A stretch of DNA of 64,000 bases from Desulfurivibrio sp044068625. Lineage in GTDB: Bacteria > Desulfobacterota > Desulfobulbia > Desulfobulbales > Desulfurivibrionaceae. Position 1 is the stretch's first letter. Each line of letters starts with the position of its first letter. The notes below the pieces were generated by a model. The model did no database searches and was not told the origin of the DNA. It worked only from the letters and a program-made list of their open reading frames with translations. A program made the translations under genes and the position numbers. The stretch is from positions 62,001 through 126,000 of the forward strand of contig NZ_JBIPKH010000002.1 of NCBI RefSeq assembly GCF_044068625.1. The letters are read 5' to 3'. This document shows positions 24,919 through 33,892 of the stretch, one piece after another.

Positions 24919-27900
24919 ATGGATATCACCGGCGCGGTGATGGTGGTCGGCGGCGGGGTGGCCGGGGTGCAGGCGGCTCTGGATCTCACCGCTTTAGGCT
25001 ACAAGGTTTATCTGGTGGAAAAAAGCGCGGCCATCGGCGGGGTTATGGCCCGGCTGGATAAGACCTTTCCCACCAACGACTGCTCGCTCTGCATCCTGGC
25101 TCCCAAGCTGGTGGAGGCGGGACGGGATCCCAACATCACCATTCTGACCAAGGCGGAACTGATCGAATTGCGGGGCCGGGCCGGCGATTTCAGGGCCATG
25201 GTCCGCAAGCAGCCCCGCTATATTGACGAAGAGGTCTGTACCGGCTGCGGCCAGTGCACCCTTTACTGCCTGAAGCAGATCAACGACGATTACAACGAAA
25301 ACCTGGCCCGCACCGGGGCCGCCCATATCGACTACGCCCAGGCGGTTCCGGCCAGCTATCATATCGACCCCAAGGCCTGTCTGCGGCTCAACTTCGACAC
25401 CTGCGGCTTGTGTGCCGTGGCCTGCCGGGCCGGGGCCATCCGCTTCGACCAGCAGGAGGAGGTCCTGGAACTGGTGGTGGGCGCGGTGATTTTGGCCCCC
25501 GGCTTCGGGAGGATAAGCCGCGATGTGTTGGCCGCTTACGGCTGGGGGCGCTGCGCCGATGTGCTAACCGCCTTTGAGCATGAGCGGCTGATGTGCGCCT
25601 CCGGCCCCACCGGCGGCGAGATTGTCCGCCCCTCCGATGAACGGCACCCCCGCAAGATCGCCTTTCTCCAGTGCATCGGCTCCCGGGATGAAAAATGTGG
25701 CAATAACTACTGCTCTTCGGTTTGCTGCATGTACGCCATCAAACAGGCCACCCTGGCCCGCGAGCATGACCCGGACTGCGAGATCACCCTCTTTTATATG
25801 GATATCCGGACCCACGGCAAAGGGTTTGACGCCGCCCGGGAACGGGCCGTCAGGGAAAACAATTTCCGGGTGATCTACGCCCGTCCCCCCAAGGTGGAGG
25901 ATGTTTTCCCCGACGGGGGTTTGCTGCTGACCTGGAGTGACGAGAGCGGCGACCACCATTACGAAAAATTTGACCTGGTGGTGCTCTCCCAGGGCCTTGA
26001 GGCCCCCGATGATGCCGAGCAGTTGGCCGATGCCGCGGGATTTGATCTCAACCCTTACCAGTTTGCCGCCACCGACACCTACAGCCCGCTTAAGACCAGT
26101 CGGCCCGGGGTTTACGTGATCGGGGCCTTTCAGGGGCCCAAGGATATTCCCGATTCGGTGGTCCAGGCCGGGGGAGCCGCCGGCCTCTGTGCCGGACAGT
26201 TGGCTCCCGCCCGGGGCAGCGCCACGGTCAAGACGGTATTGCCCGAAGAGCGGGAGATCGCCGGGGAGGAACCGCGAATCGGGGTGTTCGTCTGCCACTG
26301 CGGAATCAATATCGGCGGGGTGGTCAAGGTGCCGTCGGTGGCGGCTTACGCCAAAACCCTGCCCGGAGTGGTTTATGCCACCGACAATCTCTACTCCTGC
26401 TCCCAGGACAGCCAGGGGATGCTGGTGGAAGCGATCCGTCAACACCGGCTCAACCGGCTGGTGGTGGCGGCCTGTACCCCCCGGACCCATGAACCGTTGT
26501 TCCAGGCCACCATGCGTGAAGCCGGACTCAATCGCTCCCTCTTCGAAATGGCCAACATCCGCGACCAGTGTTCCTGGGTGCATATGCATGAGCCGGAAAA
26601 GGCCACTGAAAAGGCCAAGGACGCAGTACGGATGGCGGTGGCCAAGGCCCACCATCTCACCGCCCTCAGCGAACAGCAGTTGCCGGTGACCCCGGGGGCT
26701 TTGGTGATCGGGGCCGGCCTGGCCGGGATGAGCGCCGCTCTGACCATCGCCGACCAGGGTTTTGCCGTTACCCTGGTGGAAGGGCGGGCCCTGCTGCTCA
26801 GCGCCGACCGTCATGGTCGTGATCCCCGCCAGGCGGTGAACGAGCTGGCGGCCAGGGTCCGTCAGCATCCCCAGATCGAATTTGTTGCCCCGGCCAAGGT
26901 CAGCGCCGTCTCCGGCTACGTTGGTAACTTCACCACCACCCTGACGGTGGGAGATCAAGATCCCCAAAGTCTGGTGGTCAATCACGGGGTGATGGTGCTG
27001 GCCACCGGCGGCAACCCCCACCCCCCGACCGGTTATGGTTACGGCCAGTCGGAGAGGGTGGTCACCCAGATGGAGCTGGAAGCCAGGCTGGATCGGGCAA
27101 AGTGGCCGCCCAAGTCCCTAAAGCAGGTGGTGATGATCCAGTGCGTGGGCAGCCGGGGCGAGGATCTGGCTTATTGCAGCCGGGTCTGTTGCGGCCAGGC
27201 CCTGAAAAACAGTATCCGGCTCAAGACTGCTCGACCGGAAATTCAGATCACCATCTTTTACCGGGACCTGCGGGCTTATGGTTTCATGGAAGATGACTAT
27301 CGCAAGGCCCGGGAGCTGGGGGTGATCTTTCTGCGCTATCGGCCGGAAAATCCGGCCCGGGTGGATGTCGGCCCCGGCGGAAAGGTGACGGTCAACGGTT
27401 TCGACTCCCTGCTCCGGGAAGAGGTACGCCTCAACCCCGAGCTGCTGGTGCTCTCCACCGGGATTGTGCCGGAAGACCCCACCGAACTGGCTCGGATGCT
27501 CAAGGTGCCGGTCACCGCCGACAAGTTCCTGCTGGAGGCCCATGTCAAGCTGCAACCGGTGGACCTGCCGGTGGACGGTACCTACCTCTGCGGCCTGATC
27601 CACGCCCCCAAGGGAATGGATGAAAGTATCGCCCAGGCCCAGGCTGCGGCGGGACGGGCCTGTCAACCCCTGGCTCGGGGGTTCATCACCCCGGCCCCGA
27701 TTGTCTCCCGGATCGACCCGGAAACCTGCATCGGCTGCGGGGCTTGCGAGAGCTTCTGCCCTTACAAGGCGATTGAAATCTACCAGGAGGGCAAACTGCG
27801 CAAGGCCCGAACCATTACTGCCTCCTGCAAGGGCTGCGGGGTTTGCGCCGCCCGTTGTCCCACCATGGCCATCGACATGGGCCGGTTTACCTTCGACGCG

Positions 27901-27945
27901 ATCTTGGCTCAGATCCACGCCTTTGGAGAACAGATTAATGAGTGA
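24919..27945 (+). CDS. hdrA: HdrA-type flavo-iron-sulfur protein, double-module form
   Basis: The 1008-residue protein is a heterodisulfide-reductase A homologue with two flavoprotein modules. Module 1 has VVGGGVAGVQAALDLTALG for FAD, the TNDCSLCILAPK cysteines, and two ferredoxin-like motifs (CTGCGQCTLYC, DTCGLCAVACRAGA). Module 2 has HCGINIGG, CTPRTHEPLFQ, a second VIGAGLAGMSAAL, and C-terminal CIGCGACESFCPYKAI and CKGCGVCAARCPTMAI clusters. HdrA bifurcates electrons from flavin to two acceptors in the cytoplasm. No hdrBC lies beside it; the 8-bp-overlapping MvhD gene follows. After the second GxGxxG the usual GG flavin motif is degenerate. TAAGGAGG fixes the ATG. Confidence 0.92.
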   Translation: MDITGAVMVVGGGVAGVQAALDLTALGYKVYLVEKSAAIGGVMARLDKTFPTNDCSLCILAPKLVEAGRDPNITILTKAELIELRGRAGDFRAMVRKQPRYIDEEVCTGCGQCTLYCLKQINDDYNENLARTGAAHIDYAQAVPASYHIDPKACLRLNFDTCGLCAVACRAGAIRFDQQEEVLELVVGAVILAPGFGRISRDVLAAYGWGRCADVLTAFEHERLMCASGPTGGEIVRPSDERHPRKIAFLQCIGSRDEKCGNNYCSSVCCMYAIKQATLAREHDPDCEITLFYMDIRTHGKGFDAARERAVRENNFRVIYARPPKVEDVFPDGGLLLTWSDESGDHHYEKFDLVVLSQGLEAPDDAEQLADAAGFDLNPYQFAATDTYSPLKTSRPGVYVIGAFQGPKDIPDSVVQAGGAAGLCAGQLAPARGSATVKTVLPEEREIAGEEPRIGVFVCHCGINIGGVVKVPSVAAYAKTLPGVVYATDNLYSCSQDSQGMLVEAIRQHRLNRLVVAACTPRTHEPLFQATMREAGLNRSLFEMANIRDQCSWVHMHEPEKATEKAKDAVRMAVAKAHHLTALSEQQLPVTPGALVIGAGLAGMSAALTIADQGFAVTLVEGRALLLSADRHGRDPRQAVNELAARVRQHPQIEFVAPAKVSAVSGYVGNFTTTLTVGDQDPQSLVVNHGVMVLATGGNPHPPTGYGYGQSERVVTQMELEARLDRAKWPPKSLKQVVMIQCVGSRGEDLAYCSRVCCGQALKNSIRLKTARPEIQITIFYRDLRAYGFMEDDYRKARELGVIFLRYRPENPARVDVGPGGKVTVNGFDSLLREEVRLNPELLVLSTGIVPEDPTELARMLKVPVTADKFLLEAHVKLQPVDLPVDGTYLCGLIHAPKGMDESIAQAQAAAGRACQPLARGFITPAPIVSRIDPETCIGCGACESFCPYKAIEIYQEGKLRKARTITASCKGCGVCAARCPTMAIDMGRFTFDAILAQIHAFGEQINE

Positions 27946-28546
27946 AACCTACAGCCCCAAAATTCTCGGCTTTCTCTGTAACTGGTGTTGCTATACCGCC
28001 GCCGATTCCGCCGGAGTCGGCCGTTATCAGTATCCCCCCAATCTGCGGGTGATTCGGATCATGTGCACCGGCCGGCTGGACCCCTCCTTTCCCCTTGAGG
28101 GTCTGGCCACCGGGGCCGACGCCATTTTTGTCGGCGGCTGCCACCCCGGCGAGTGTCACTACCAGGACGGCAACTATCACGCCTTGGTTTCCGCGGCCCT
28201 GGCCCATGAAGCCCTGGCCCGTCTGGGGGTCAGCCGGGAACGGTTTCTGATCGACTGGGCTTCGGCGGCGGAAGGTCCCAATTTCGTCAAGATCATCACG
28301 CGCTTTACCGAGCAGGTCGCCGCCCTGGGTCCTTTGGGGCAAAGCGAAGGTCAGGACCCCGTCCAGTTGCGGGCCAGGCTGGCCCAGGGCGCGGAGTTGG
28401 CCCGGGGGCGTAAAGTCCGTCTCGGCCTGATCAACGCTTCCAGGGAGATGTTTAAAAGCGGCGACTTCACCCGGCCCGCCATCGCCGAGCTGGTCCAGGC
28501 CAAATGCGCAAAGGCCCTGGCCGAACTGACCAGTCAGCCCCAATAA
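27938..28546 (+). CDS. mvhD: MvhD-type electron-transfer protein
   Basis: The 202-residue protein is a MvhD/FlpD homologue: FLCNWCCYTAADSAG, IMCTGRLDPSF and GGCHPGECHYQDGNY carry the five conserved Cys of its [2Fe-2S] cluster. In known complexes MvhD shuttles electrons between a hydrogenase or dehydrogenase and HdrA. The C-terminal ~60 residues go beyond the core domain. The ATG at 27938 overlaps the hdrA stop by 8 bp, so the two proteins are made together and probably form a complex; the upstream reading frame is only the hdrA shadow. Confidence 0.9.
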   Translation: MSETYSPKILGFLCNWCCYTAADSAGVGRYQYPPNLRVIRIMCTGRLDPSFPLEGLATGADAIFVGGCHPGECHYQDGNYHALVSAALAHEALARLGVSRERFLIDWASAAEGPNFVKIITRFTEQVAALGPLGQSEGQDPVQLRARLAQGAELARGRKVRLGLINASREMFKSGDFTRPAIAELVQAKCAKALAELTSQPQ

Positions 28547-28601
28547 CAAGCGGCGGATCAGCAATGATCTGTAAAGTTCACCATCATTCAAGGAGAAAAA
28601 A

Positions 28602-28949
28602 ATGTTCAAGGTAACGGAAGCAGCGCTGGTCAGCATCAGGGATTATCTGGATAAAAACAAGGTGGAAGACCCCATTCGGGTGGTGCTTGAAAATGGTTGC
28701 GCCGGGGCCAACCTGGTTCTGACCCTGGACGGTCAGCGGGATGGTGATCGGATCTTTCGCGAGGGCGATATCACCTTCCTGGTGGAGCCCAGCGTGCTGG
28801 AGCTCACCGGCGAGATCCGGGTTGACTTTGTCAAGCCCAGCTCGGGGGGCTGTGGCTGTGGCGGGGGAGGGTTTAAAGTGGTCTCAGAAAAACAGTTAAC
28901 TGGTGGGGGATGTGGCAGTTCCTGCGCCACCGGTTCCTGTGGATGTTAG
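28602..28949 (+). CDS. HesB/IscA-like iron-sulfur protein with Cys-rich tail
   Basis: The 115-residue protein has the IscA/HesB fold: MFKVTEAALVSIRDYLDK, VVLENGCAGANLVLTLD and a GGCGCGGGGF cluster site. A second Cys-rich tail, GGGCGSSCATGSCGC, extends past the usual end. Some Desulfobacterota homologues are selenoproteins, but here all positions are Cys codons with a TAG stop. CAAGGAG precedes the ATG. It lies between mvhD and the cytochrome gene and may help load their clusters. Confidence 0.85.
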   Translation: MFKVTEAALVSIRDYLDKNKVEDPIRVVLENGCAGANLVLTLDGQRDGDRIFREGDITFLVEPSVLELTGEIRVDFVKPSSGGCGCGGGGFKVVSEKQLTGGGCGSSCATGSCGC

Positions 28950-29005
28950 AAGCTGGAGTTGTAGCGTAAGAAGTTAAAAAACAAATTCCAAGGAGGTAAC
29001 ATCAG

Positions 29006-29812
29006 ATGAAATCCCATGAAATGAAGGACGAAGGCCAAGGTGATCTCAACGTACCCCGCCGCAACCTGCTGGTTGGAGCCGGGGCCCTGGCCGCCGGCAT
29101 GTTGCTGACCAAGGCCGGCGGCCTGCTTGGCACCGCCCAGGCCAAGGCTCAGGCCATTACCGAAACCTGGCCCTGGCCCTATGTTAAGCTGGATCCGGAC
29201 GAGACCGCCGAGCTGGCCTACAACGAATGGTACCGGGTTTACTGTGGTGCCGGGGTGTTCAGCAGCATTTTCAGCCAGTTGCGGGAAAAAGTCGGCGAGC
29301 CCTACACCCTGATTCCCATCGATGCCTTTATCTTCCTGGAGGGGGGAATGGTTGGCTGGGGGACCATCTGCGGCTCCAACGCCGGAGCCAATCTGGTCAC
29401 CAATATGATTATCGGCCCGCGTACCGCCGGCTCCGATGATGGGATGTTGATGGGCTCCGAGATCATGCAGTGGTATTCCGATACCCAGTTGCCCACCTAC
29501 AAACCGAAAAACCCCCGGATCAGCGCCGAGATTCCCACCACGATCAGCAACTCGCCGCTGTGCCACGTTTCGGTGGGCCGCTGGATGAAGGCCACGGGCA
29601 AACATCTGGGCAGTGACGAGCGCCGGGACCGCTGCGCCCGGGTCACCGCCAGCGTGGCCCACCAGACGGTTACCTTACTCAACCAATGGCACGACGGTAA
29701 GTACCGGACCAAGGGTACTATCCCGGCCGCCTCCTACGGGATTCAAACCCAGCACAACTGCACCAGTTGTCACGGCAGCAATGTGCCCATGCCGCCCATG
29801 GCCAAAAGGTAA
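29006..29812 (+). CDS. Split-Soret/C_GCAxxG_C_C-type periplasmic cytochrome
   Basis: The 268-residue product has a twin-arginine-like leader (PRRNLLVGAGALAAGM, export signal to about residue 48). The mature part follows the C_GCAxxG_C_C family plan: YCGAGVFSSI, then GGMVGWGTICGSNAGANLV, then LCHVSVGRWM and RCARVTASVAHQT. Near the C-terminus CTSCHG is a covalent haem-c site. This matches split-Soret cytochromes of sulfate reducers, which are reported to bind two haems per subunit; only one CxxCH is visible here. AAGGAGGT lies upstream of the ATG. It is the last gene of the hdrA-mvhD-hesB group and probably a periplasmic electron carrier. Confidence 0.72.
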   Translation: MKSHEMKDEGQGDLNVPRRNLLVGAGALAAGMLLTKAGGLLGTAQAKAQAITETWPWPYVKLDPDETAELAYNEWYRVYCGAGVFSSIFSQLREKVGEPYTLIPIDAFIFLEGGMVGWGTICGSNAGANLVTNMIIGPRTAGSDDGMLMGSEIMQWYSDTQLPTYKPKNPRISAEIPTTISNSPLCHVSVGRWMKATGKHLGSDERRDRCARVTASVAHQTVTLLNQWHDGKYRTKGTIPAASYGIQTQHNCTSCHGSNVPMPPMAKR

Positions 29813-30066
29813 GTACTTACTGCCCTGTCCCGCCGGAGCGAGCTCGGCTTGACTTCGGCGGGCCAGCCTTATCTCAACCTCCTTTCCGCCCCACTCCCCC
29901 AGCCGTTTTTGCCCCAAATTGGTTTTATCTATTATCTGCTCCAGTAACTATTTTCATTACCTATTGGCCGGGTATCGGCTGGGTTGGTTATATCACTTCG
30001 TGCGAGTTGATCGCCGGAGTGGTTCGGCGGCTTTTTAATATCAGTTTTCCCCAGAAGGAGTTCGTC

Positions 30067-30972
30067 ATGCCCATTAAATTCTTGTTCTCAATACTCATTG
30101 CCTTGGTTGTGGCCCTGGGCGCGCTGGCTGTTGTCGTCCCTGTGGTCCAGGCCGCCAAGGCGCCGGCCAAGCTGACCATTGTTGCCATTCCCGATGACAG
30201 CGCCGAAAACATGCGCGAGTTTTTCGGCTTGATCGCCCGCCATATCGAGGCTGCCACCGGCATTCCCACCGAATATGTTCACGTGGAGAATTACGCGGCC
30301 ACCGTCACCGCCCTGGCCACCGGCCGGGCTCAACTGGCTTGGTTTGGCGCGGTGACCACCGCCCAGGCCTATATGATGATGGGAGATGAACTGGAGGTGG
30401 TGGCGGCCCGGGATATCGACAAGGCGTTTATCAGCTACTTCGTGGCCAATGCCGATGCCGGCATCGGCCCGGTTAAGGATCTCAAGGAGCTGGCGGAACT
30501 GGCGGCGGGTAAAAACTGGACCTTCACCTTCGGCAGCAAAAGCAGCACCTCCAGCCATCTGATGCCCCGCAGCTTCTTTGCCGAGCAGAGCGGTAAACGC
30601 CCCGAGCAGGTTTTCCGCACCGTGGCTTACAGTGGCAGCCATGATGTGGTGGTGCAGAAGGTGGCCAACGGCGAATTCCACCTGGGCGCCCTGGGGCAGC
30701 CCCCCTATGACCGGGCTTCCGAGGCGATCAAGGCCAGGGCCCCGATTATCTACACCACGCCCAAGTTTACCAACTACTGCTTTGCCACCCGCAAGAGTCT
30801 GGGCCGGCAAACCATCGACCGGATCCATGCCGCTTTGCTTGGCCTGCATGAGTCGGAGGAGGGCAAAAAGGCCCTGGGCTATCTCAAGTCCCAAGGTTTT
30901 GTCGATGCCGACATCAGTGAATGGATGGGCTATGTGGAGCTGCTCAAATCCGGGGTGGACATTGGCAACTGA
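30067..30972 (+). CDS. PhnD-type ABC transporter substrate-binding protein
   Basis: The 301-residue protein has a signal peptide (to about residue 30, VVQAAKA). Its PhnD-like fold shows AIPDDSAENM, LARGRAQLAW-like LATGRAQLAWFGAVTTAQAY, and FTFGSKSSTSSHLMPRSFF. The FGSKSSTSSHLMPR loop occurs in the phosphonate/phosphite group and in the set annotated as putative selenate binders, so an oxyanion ligand is likely but not identified. AAGGAG six bases before the ATG at 30067 sets the start; the longer frame upstream is not homologous. It is followed by its own ATPase and permease genes. Confidence 0.85.
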   Translation: MPIKFLFSILIALVVALGALAVVVPVVQAAKAPAKLTIVAIPDDSAENMREFFGLIARHIEAATGIPTEYVHVENYAATVTALATGRAQLAWFGAVTTAQAYMMMGDELEVVAARDIDKAFISYFVANADAGIGPVKDLKELAELAAGKNWTFTFGSKSSTSSHLMPRSFFAEQSGKRPEQVFRTVAYSGSHDVVVQKVANGEFHLGALGQPPYDRASEAIKARAPIIYTTPKFTNYCFATRKSLGRQTIDRIHAALLGLHESEEGKKALGYLKSQGFVDADISEWMGYVELLKSGVDIGN

Positions 30973-31786
30973 TCCCCTGCCGCCGGCTTTCCGCTTACGG
31001 GAGGTCGGCAAGAACTTCGGTCGCCAGCGCGTTCTGGACCGGATCACCTTCACCATCGAGGCGGGTGAACGGGTGGCGATTATCGGTCCCTCCGGGGCCG
31101 GCAAAACCACCCTTTTTCGTTTGCTCTGCGCGGTACTGCAACCCGACGGCGGCGAGATCAGCGTTTGGGGTCAGTCCTCGGTGGGGTTGCGCGGTCGGGC
31201 CCTGCGCCGTCTGCGCCGGGATATCGGGGTGCTTTACCAGTCCGACAACCTGATTCCCCAGTTGCGGGTGGTCCATAATGTACTGATGGGCCGGTTGGGC
31301 CACTGGTCACTGCCCCGGGCCCTTTTCTCCCTGCTCTGGCCCCAGGATCTGCCGGCGGCCCGGGCGGCCTTGGCCCGGGTGGAGCTGGCGGATAAAATAT
31401 GGGCCATGCCCGGGGAGTTGTCGGGGGGGCAGCAGCAGCGAGTGGCCCTGGCCCGGCTGCTGGTTCAGCAGCCCAAAGTGATGTTGGCCGATGAGCCGGT
31501 CAGCCAGCTTGATATTCGCCTGGGCCGGGAAATCATCGAGTTGCTCTCCTCCCTTGCCGGCGCCATGGGTAACACCCTGCTGGTTAATCTTCATACCCTG
31601 GAGCTGCTGCAAGGCCACTTCCAGCGGGTGATCGCCCTGAAAGAGGGGCGCCTTTTCTGGCAGGGCCCCCCGGAACAACTGAATCGGGAGGTGTTGCGGG
31701 AGCTGTACGGCACCGAATATCAGGCCCTGGATTTTGAGGGCGAGTTAGCCCCGGAAACCCCGACCAGGGCCCCGGCGACCGCTTGA
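30962..31786 (+). CDS. PhnC-type ABC transporter ATP-binding protein
   Basis: The ~274-residue ATPase has Walker A GPSGAGKTTLFRLL, Q-loop GVLYQSDNLIPQLRVVHNVLMGRLG, signature LSGGQQQRVALARLL and Walker B VMLADEPVSQLD. The NVLMGRLGHWS stretch is characteristic of PhnC. The start is uncertain: a TTG at 30962 overlapping the phnD-like stop is the best in-frame choice. The stop shares a base with the permease ATG (TGATG). Confidence 0.87.
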   Translation: MATDPLPPAFRLREVGKNFGRQRVLDRITFTIEAGERVAIIGPSGAGKTTLFRLLCAVLQPDGGEISVWGQSSVGLRGRALRRLRRDIGVLYQSDNLIPQLRVVHNVLMGRLGHWSLPRALFSLLWPQDLPAARAALARVELADKIWAMPGELSGGQQQRVALARLLVQQPKVMLADEPVSQLDIRLGREIIELLSSLAGAMGNTLLVNLHTLELLQGHFQRVIALKEGRLFWQGPPEQLNREVLRELYGTEYQALDFEGELAPETPTRAPATA

Positions 31787-33756
31787 TGACACAAGGGCGT
31801 TCTGAACCGCTGGGGACCTGTAACGTCCCGGGCCGCGGCTTACGATCAAAACCCGATTTCCGCCCGGATCTCGACGGGGGAAAACGGCCGTGGGGGGTCT
31901 GGGGGGCGATCTTCACCCTGGCGGTGCTGCTGCTGGCCGCCTTCACCGCCGCCGAGTGGGATTTCACCTCTCTGACCGATTCCACCCAGCGCCGTCTGGC
32001 CCTGGGGCGGATGGGAGCCTGGCTGGCCGCTTTTGCCAATCCCGACTTCAGCCCTCAATTCCTTCGCCACAGCTGGGCCCTGACCCTTCAAACCCTGTCG
32101 GCGGCGGTGATCGGCACCTTTCTGGCGATTATCGCCGCGGTGTTGTTGGCCATGGGCTCCTCCCGGGCGGTCAGTGTCGGAGAGGAAAACCTGAGCGGCT
32201 GGCGGCGGGATTTTCCCCTGCGTCGACCGGCGGCCCTCTTCTGCTCCCTGTGCCGGATCAGCCAGGATATCCTGCGGGCGGTGCCCGATTTTGTCTGGGC
32301 GGTGATTCTGGTGGCGATCATCGGCCTGGGGCCGTTGACCGGGGCTCTGGCCCTGGCTCTTAATATCACCGGAATCCTGGCCAAGGTTTACAGCGAGCTG
32401 TGGGATTCGGTGGAGGAGGGGGTTTACGAACAGGTTCGGGCGGTGGGCGGCGGTCGTTTGGCCGTACTGTTTTACGGGATCGGGCCGTTGGCGGCCCGCA
32501 GCGTGCAAAGCTTTACCCTGATGCGGGCCGAATGCGCCATTCGCAACGCGGCGGTGATCGGGGCGGTGGGCGGGGGTGGCCTGGGCTCCGACATCTGGTA
32601 TCAGATCCAGTTTGGGGCCTGGTCCAAGGTGACCACCCTGCTGCTCTTCACCCTGGCCCTGACCCTGACGGCCGATCTGGTCAGCAACTTCATTCGCCGG
32701 CAGTTGCGCAGCGATCCCAACCATCCCCGGGCGGTCAAAGATCATCCCCCGGCCCGGCAACTGCTGCGGGGATATGTGGCGGTGGGGGTGGCCCTGGCCA
32801 TTGTCGGCTGGTCTTTCTGGTTTATGGGTTGGGGCAATAACGCGCCGCCGGGCCAGGAGCGGCGCAATTTTCTGCTGCCGGCGGTGGAGTTGGTCTCCGG
32901 CGAGGCCTGGCGTAATATCACCTTTTTTGAGCGGATGCTGCGTCCGGAGCTGGATCTGGCGGCCCTGGGGATCGGTGATCGGGAGCAGACGGCGGCCCGG
33001 CGCCAGGCCGGCACCGCGGTCCTGCTCTTTTCCGATTATGGACCGCTGTCGTTTTGGCGGCCGGCGGCCTGGCGGGCCTGGGAGGCGCAGTTGAACCACT
33101 GGTTCGGCTGGCGGGTGATCAAGTCGGCGGCGGTTCCCCTGGCCATGGCCCTGGTCGGCACCCTGGTCGGAGTGCTGGCCGCCGCCTGGCTGAGCTACCC
33201 CCACTCCATCTCCTTCATGTGGGAAGCGAACCAGTTCACCGGGGAAGCCACCCCCTGGTGGCTAAAGCTGCTACGGCTTTTGCAACTGGTGCTGGCCCGG
33301 CTCGTCGGCTTGATCGCCCGGGGGGTGCCGGAGGTGATGTGGGCCTTTCTCTTTATCGCCTTTTTCGGCCCCGGGTTGCTGGCCGGGGCCATGGCCATCG
33401 CCATTCACAGCGCCGGGGTGCTGGTGCGGGTGTTCAGTGAAAGTGTGGACAATATCCCCTATCGCCGCTTCGAGCAGTCCTTCGGCGGCTCCCGGGCGGC
33501 CTGTTTCGGCCTGGTGGCGGTCCCGGTGGCCTGGCGGGACTGGCTGACCTACTCCTTCTTCCAGTTCGAGGCCAATGTCCGGACCGCCGTGGTGCTGGGG
33601 ATTGTTGGGGCCGGGGGACTTGGTTTCCAGTTCAGCTTCAATTTCGAATGGTTCCGCTTTGAGCGGGCCGCCACCTATCTGCTGATGATCATCGCCTTAA
33701 CCATTATCATCGATCGGATCTCCCGGCTGTTACGCTTTTCCCGGGTCAGCCGCTAG
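31786..33756 (+). CDS. Fused double PhnE-type ABC permease
   Basis: The 656-residue protein contains two complete PhnE-like permease domains in tandem. The first (~55-300) has the loop EEGVYEQVRAVGGGRLAVLFYGIGPL and VGGGGLGSDIWYQIQF. The second (~445-655) has NIPYRRFEQSFGGSRAACFGLVAVPV and VGAGGLGFQFSFNFEWF. Most homologous importers use two copies of a ~260-residue PhnE or two genes; here one polypeptide supplies both halves of the channel. An ~80-residue hydrophilic linker (LLPAVELVSGEAWRNITFFE) separates them. It overlaps the ATPase gene by one base. Confidence 0.87.
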   Translation: MTQGRSEPLGTCNVPGRGLRSKPDFRPDLDGGKRPWGVWGAIFTLAVLLLAAFTAAEWDFTSLTDSTQRRLALGRMGAWLAAFANPDFSPQFLRHSWALTLQTLSAAVIGTFLAIIAAVLLAMGSSRAVSVGEENLSGWRRDFPLRRPAALFCSLCRISQDILRAVPDFVWAVILVAIIGLGPLTGALALALNITGILAKVYSELWDSVEEGVYEQVRAVGGGRLAVLFYGIGPLAARSVQSFTLMRAECAIRNAAVIGAVGGGGLGSDIWYQIQFGAWSKVTTLLLFTLALTLTADLVSNFIRRQLRSDPNHPRAVKDHPPARQLLRGYVAVGVALAIVGWSFWFMGWGNNAPPGQERRNFLLPAVELVSGEAWRNITFFERMLRPELDLAALGIGDREQTAARRQAGTAVLLFSDYGPLSFWRPAAWRAWEAQLNHWFGWRVIKSAAVPLAMALVGTLVGVLAAAWLSYPHSISFMWEANQFTGEATPWWLKLLRLLQLVLARLVGLIARGVPEVMWAFLFIAFFGPGLLAGAMAIAIHSAGVLVRVFSESVDNIPYRRFEQSFGGSRAACFGLVAVPVAWRDWLTYSFFQFEANVRTAVVLGIVGAGGLGFQFSFNFEWFRFERAATYLLMIIALTIIIDRISRLLRFSRVSR

Positions 33757-33765
33757 TATAGTTTT

Positions 33766-33808
33766 ATCAAATAAGAAAAATTAAATTTATAAATATTATC
33801 TATTTGAT
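33766..33808. promoter_or_regulatory. AT-rich inverted repeat upstream of triple-rhodanese gene
   Basis: ATCAAATA (33766-33773) and TATTTGAT (33801-33808) form an inverted repeat with a 27-base AT-rich spacer, overlapping the AATATTATCTATT element shared with the hdrA upstream region (33792-33813). A second inverted repeat, CCACGAA/TTCGTGG (33841-33864), lies between it and the start codon. These look like operator and leader structures. Confidence 0.35.
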
Positions 33809-33892
33809 CAACCGCTCTCGGTCATGGGATACATTCAAAACCACGAAAGAATGGTCATTCGTGGCAGCTATCAACCAAATGAGGAGGGTTCT

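Noticed and set aside
29809..29820. Perfect palindrome GTAAGTACTTAC overlapping the cytochrome stop codon
   Set aside because: It has no partner site or neighbouring promoter feature, and a single 12-bp palindrome in 64 kb is weak evidence.
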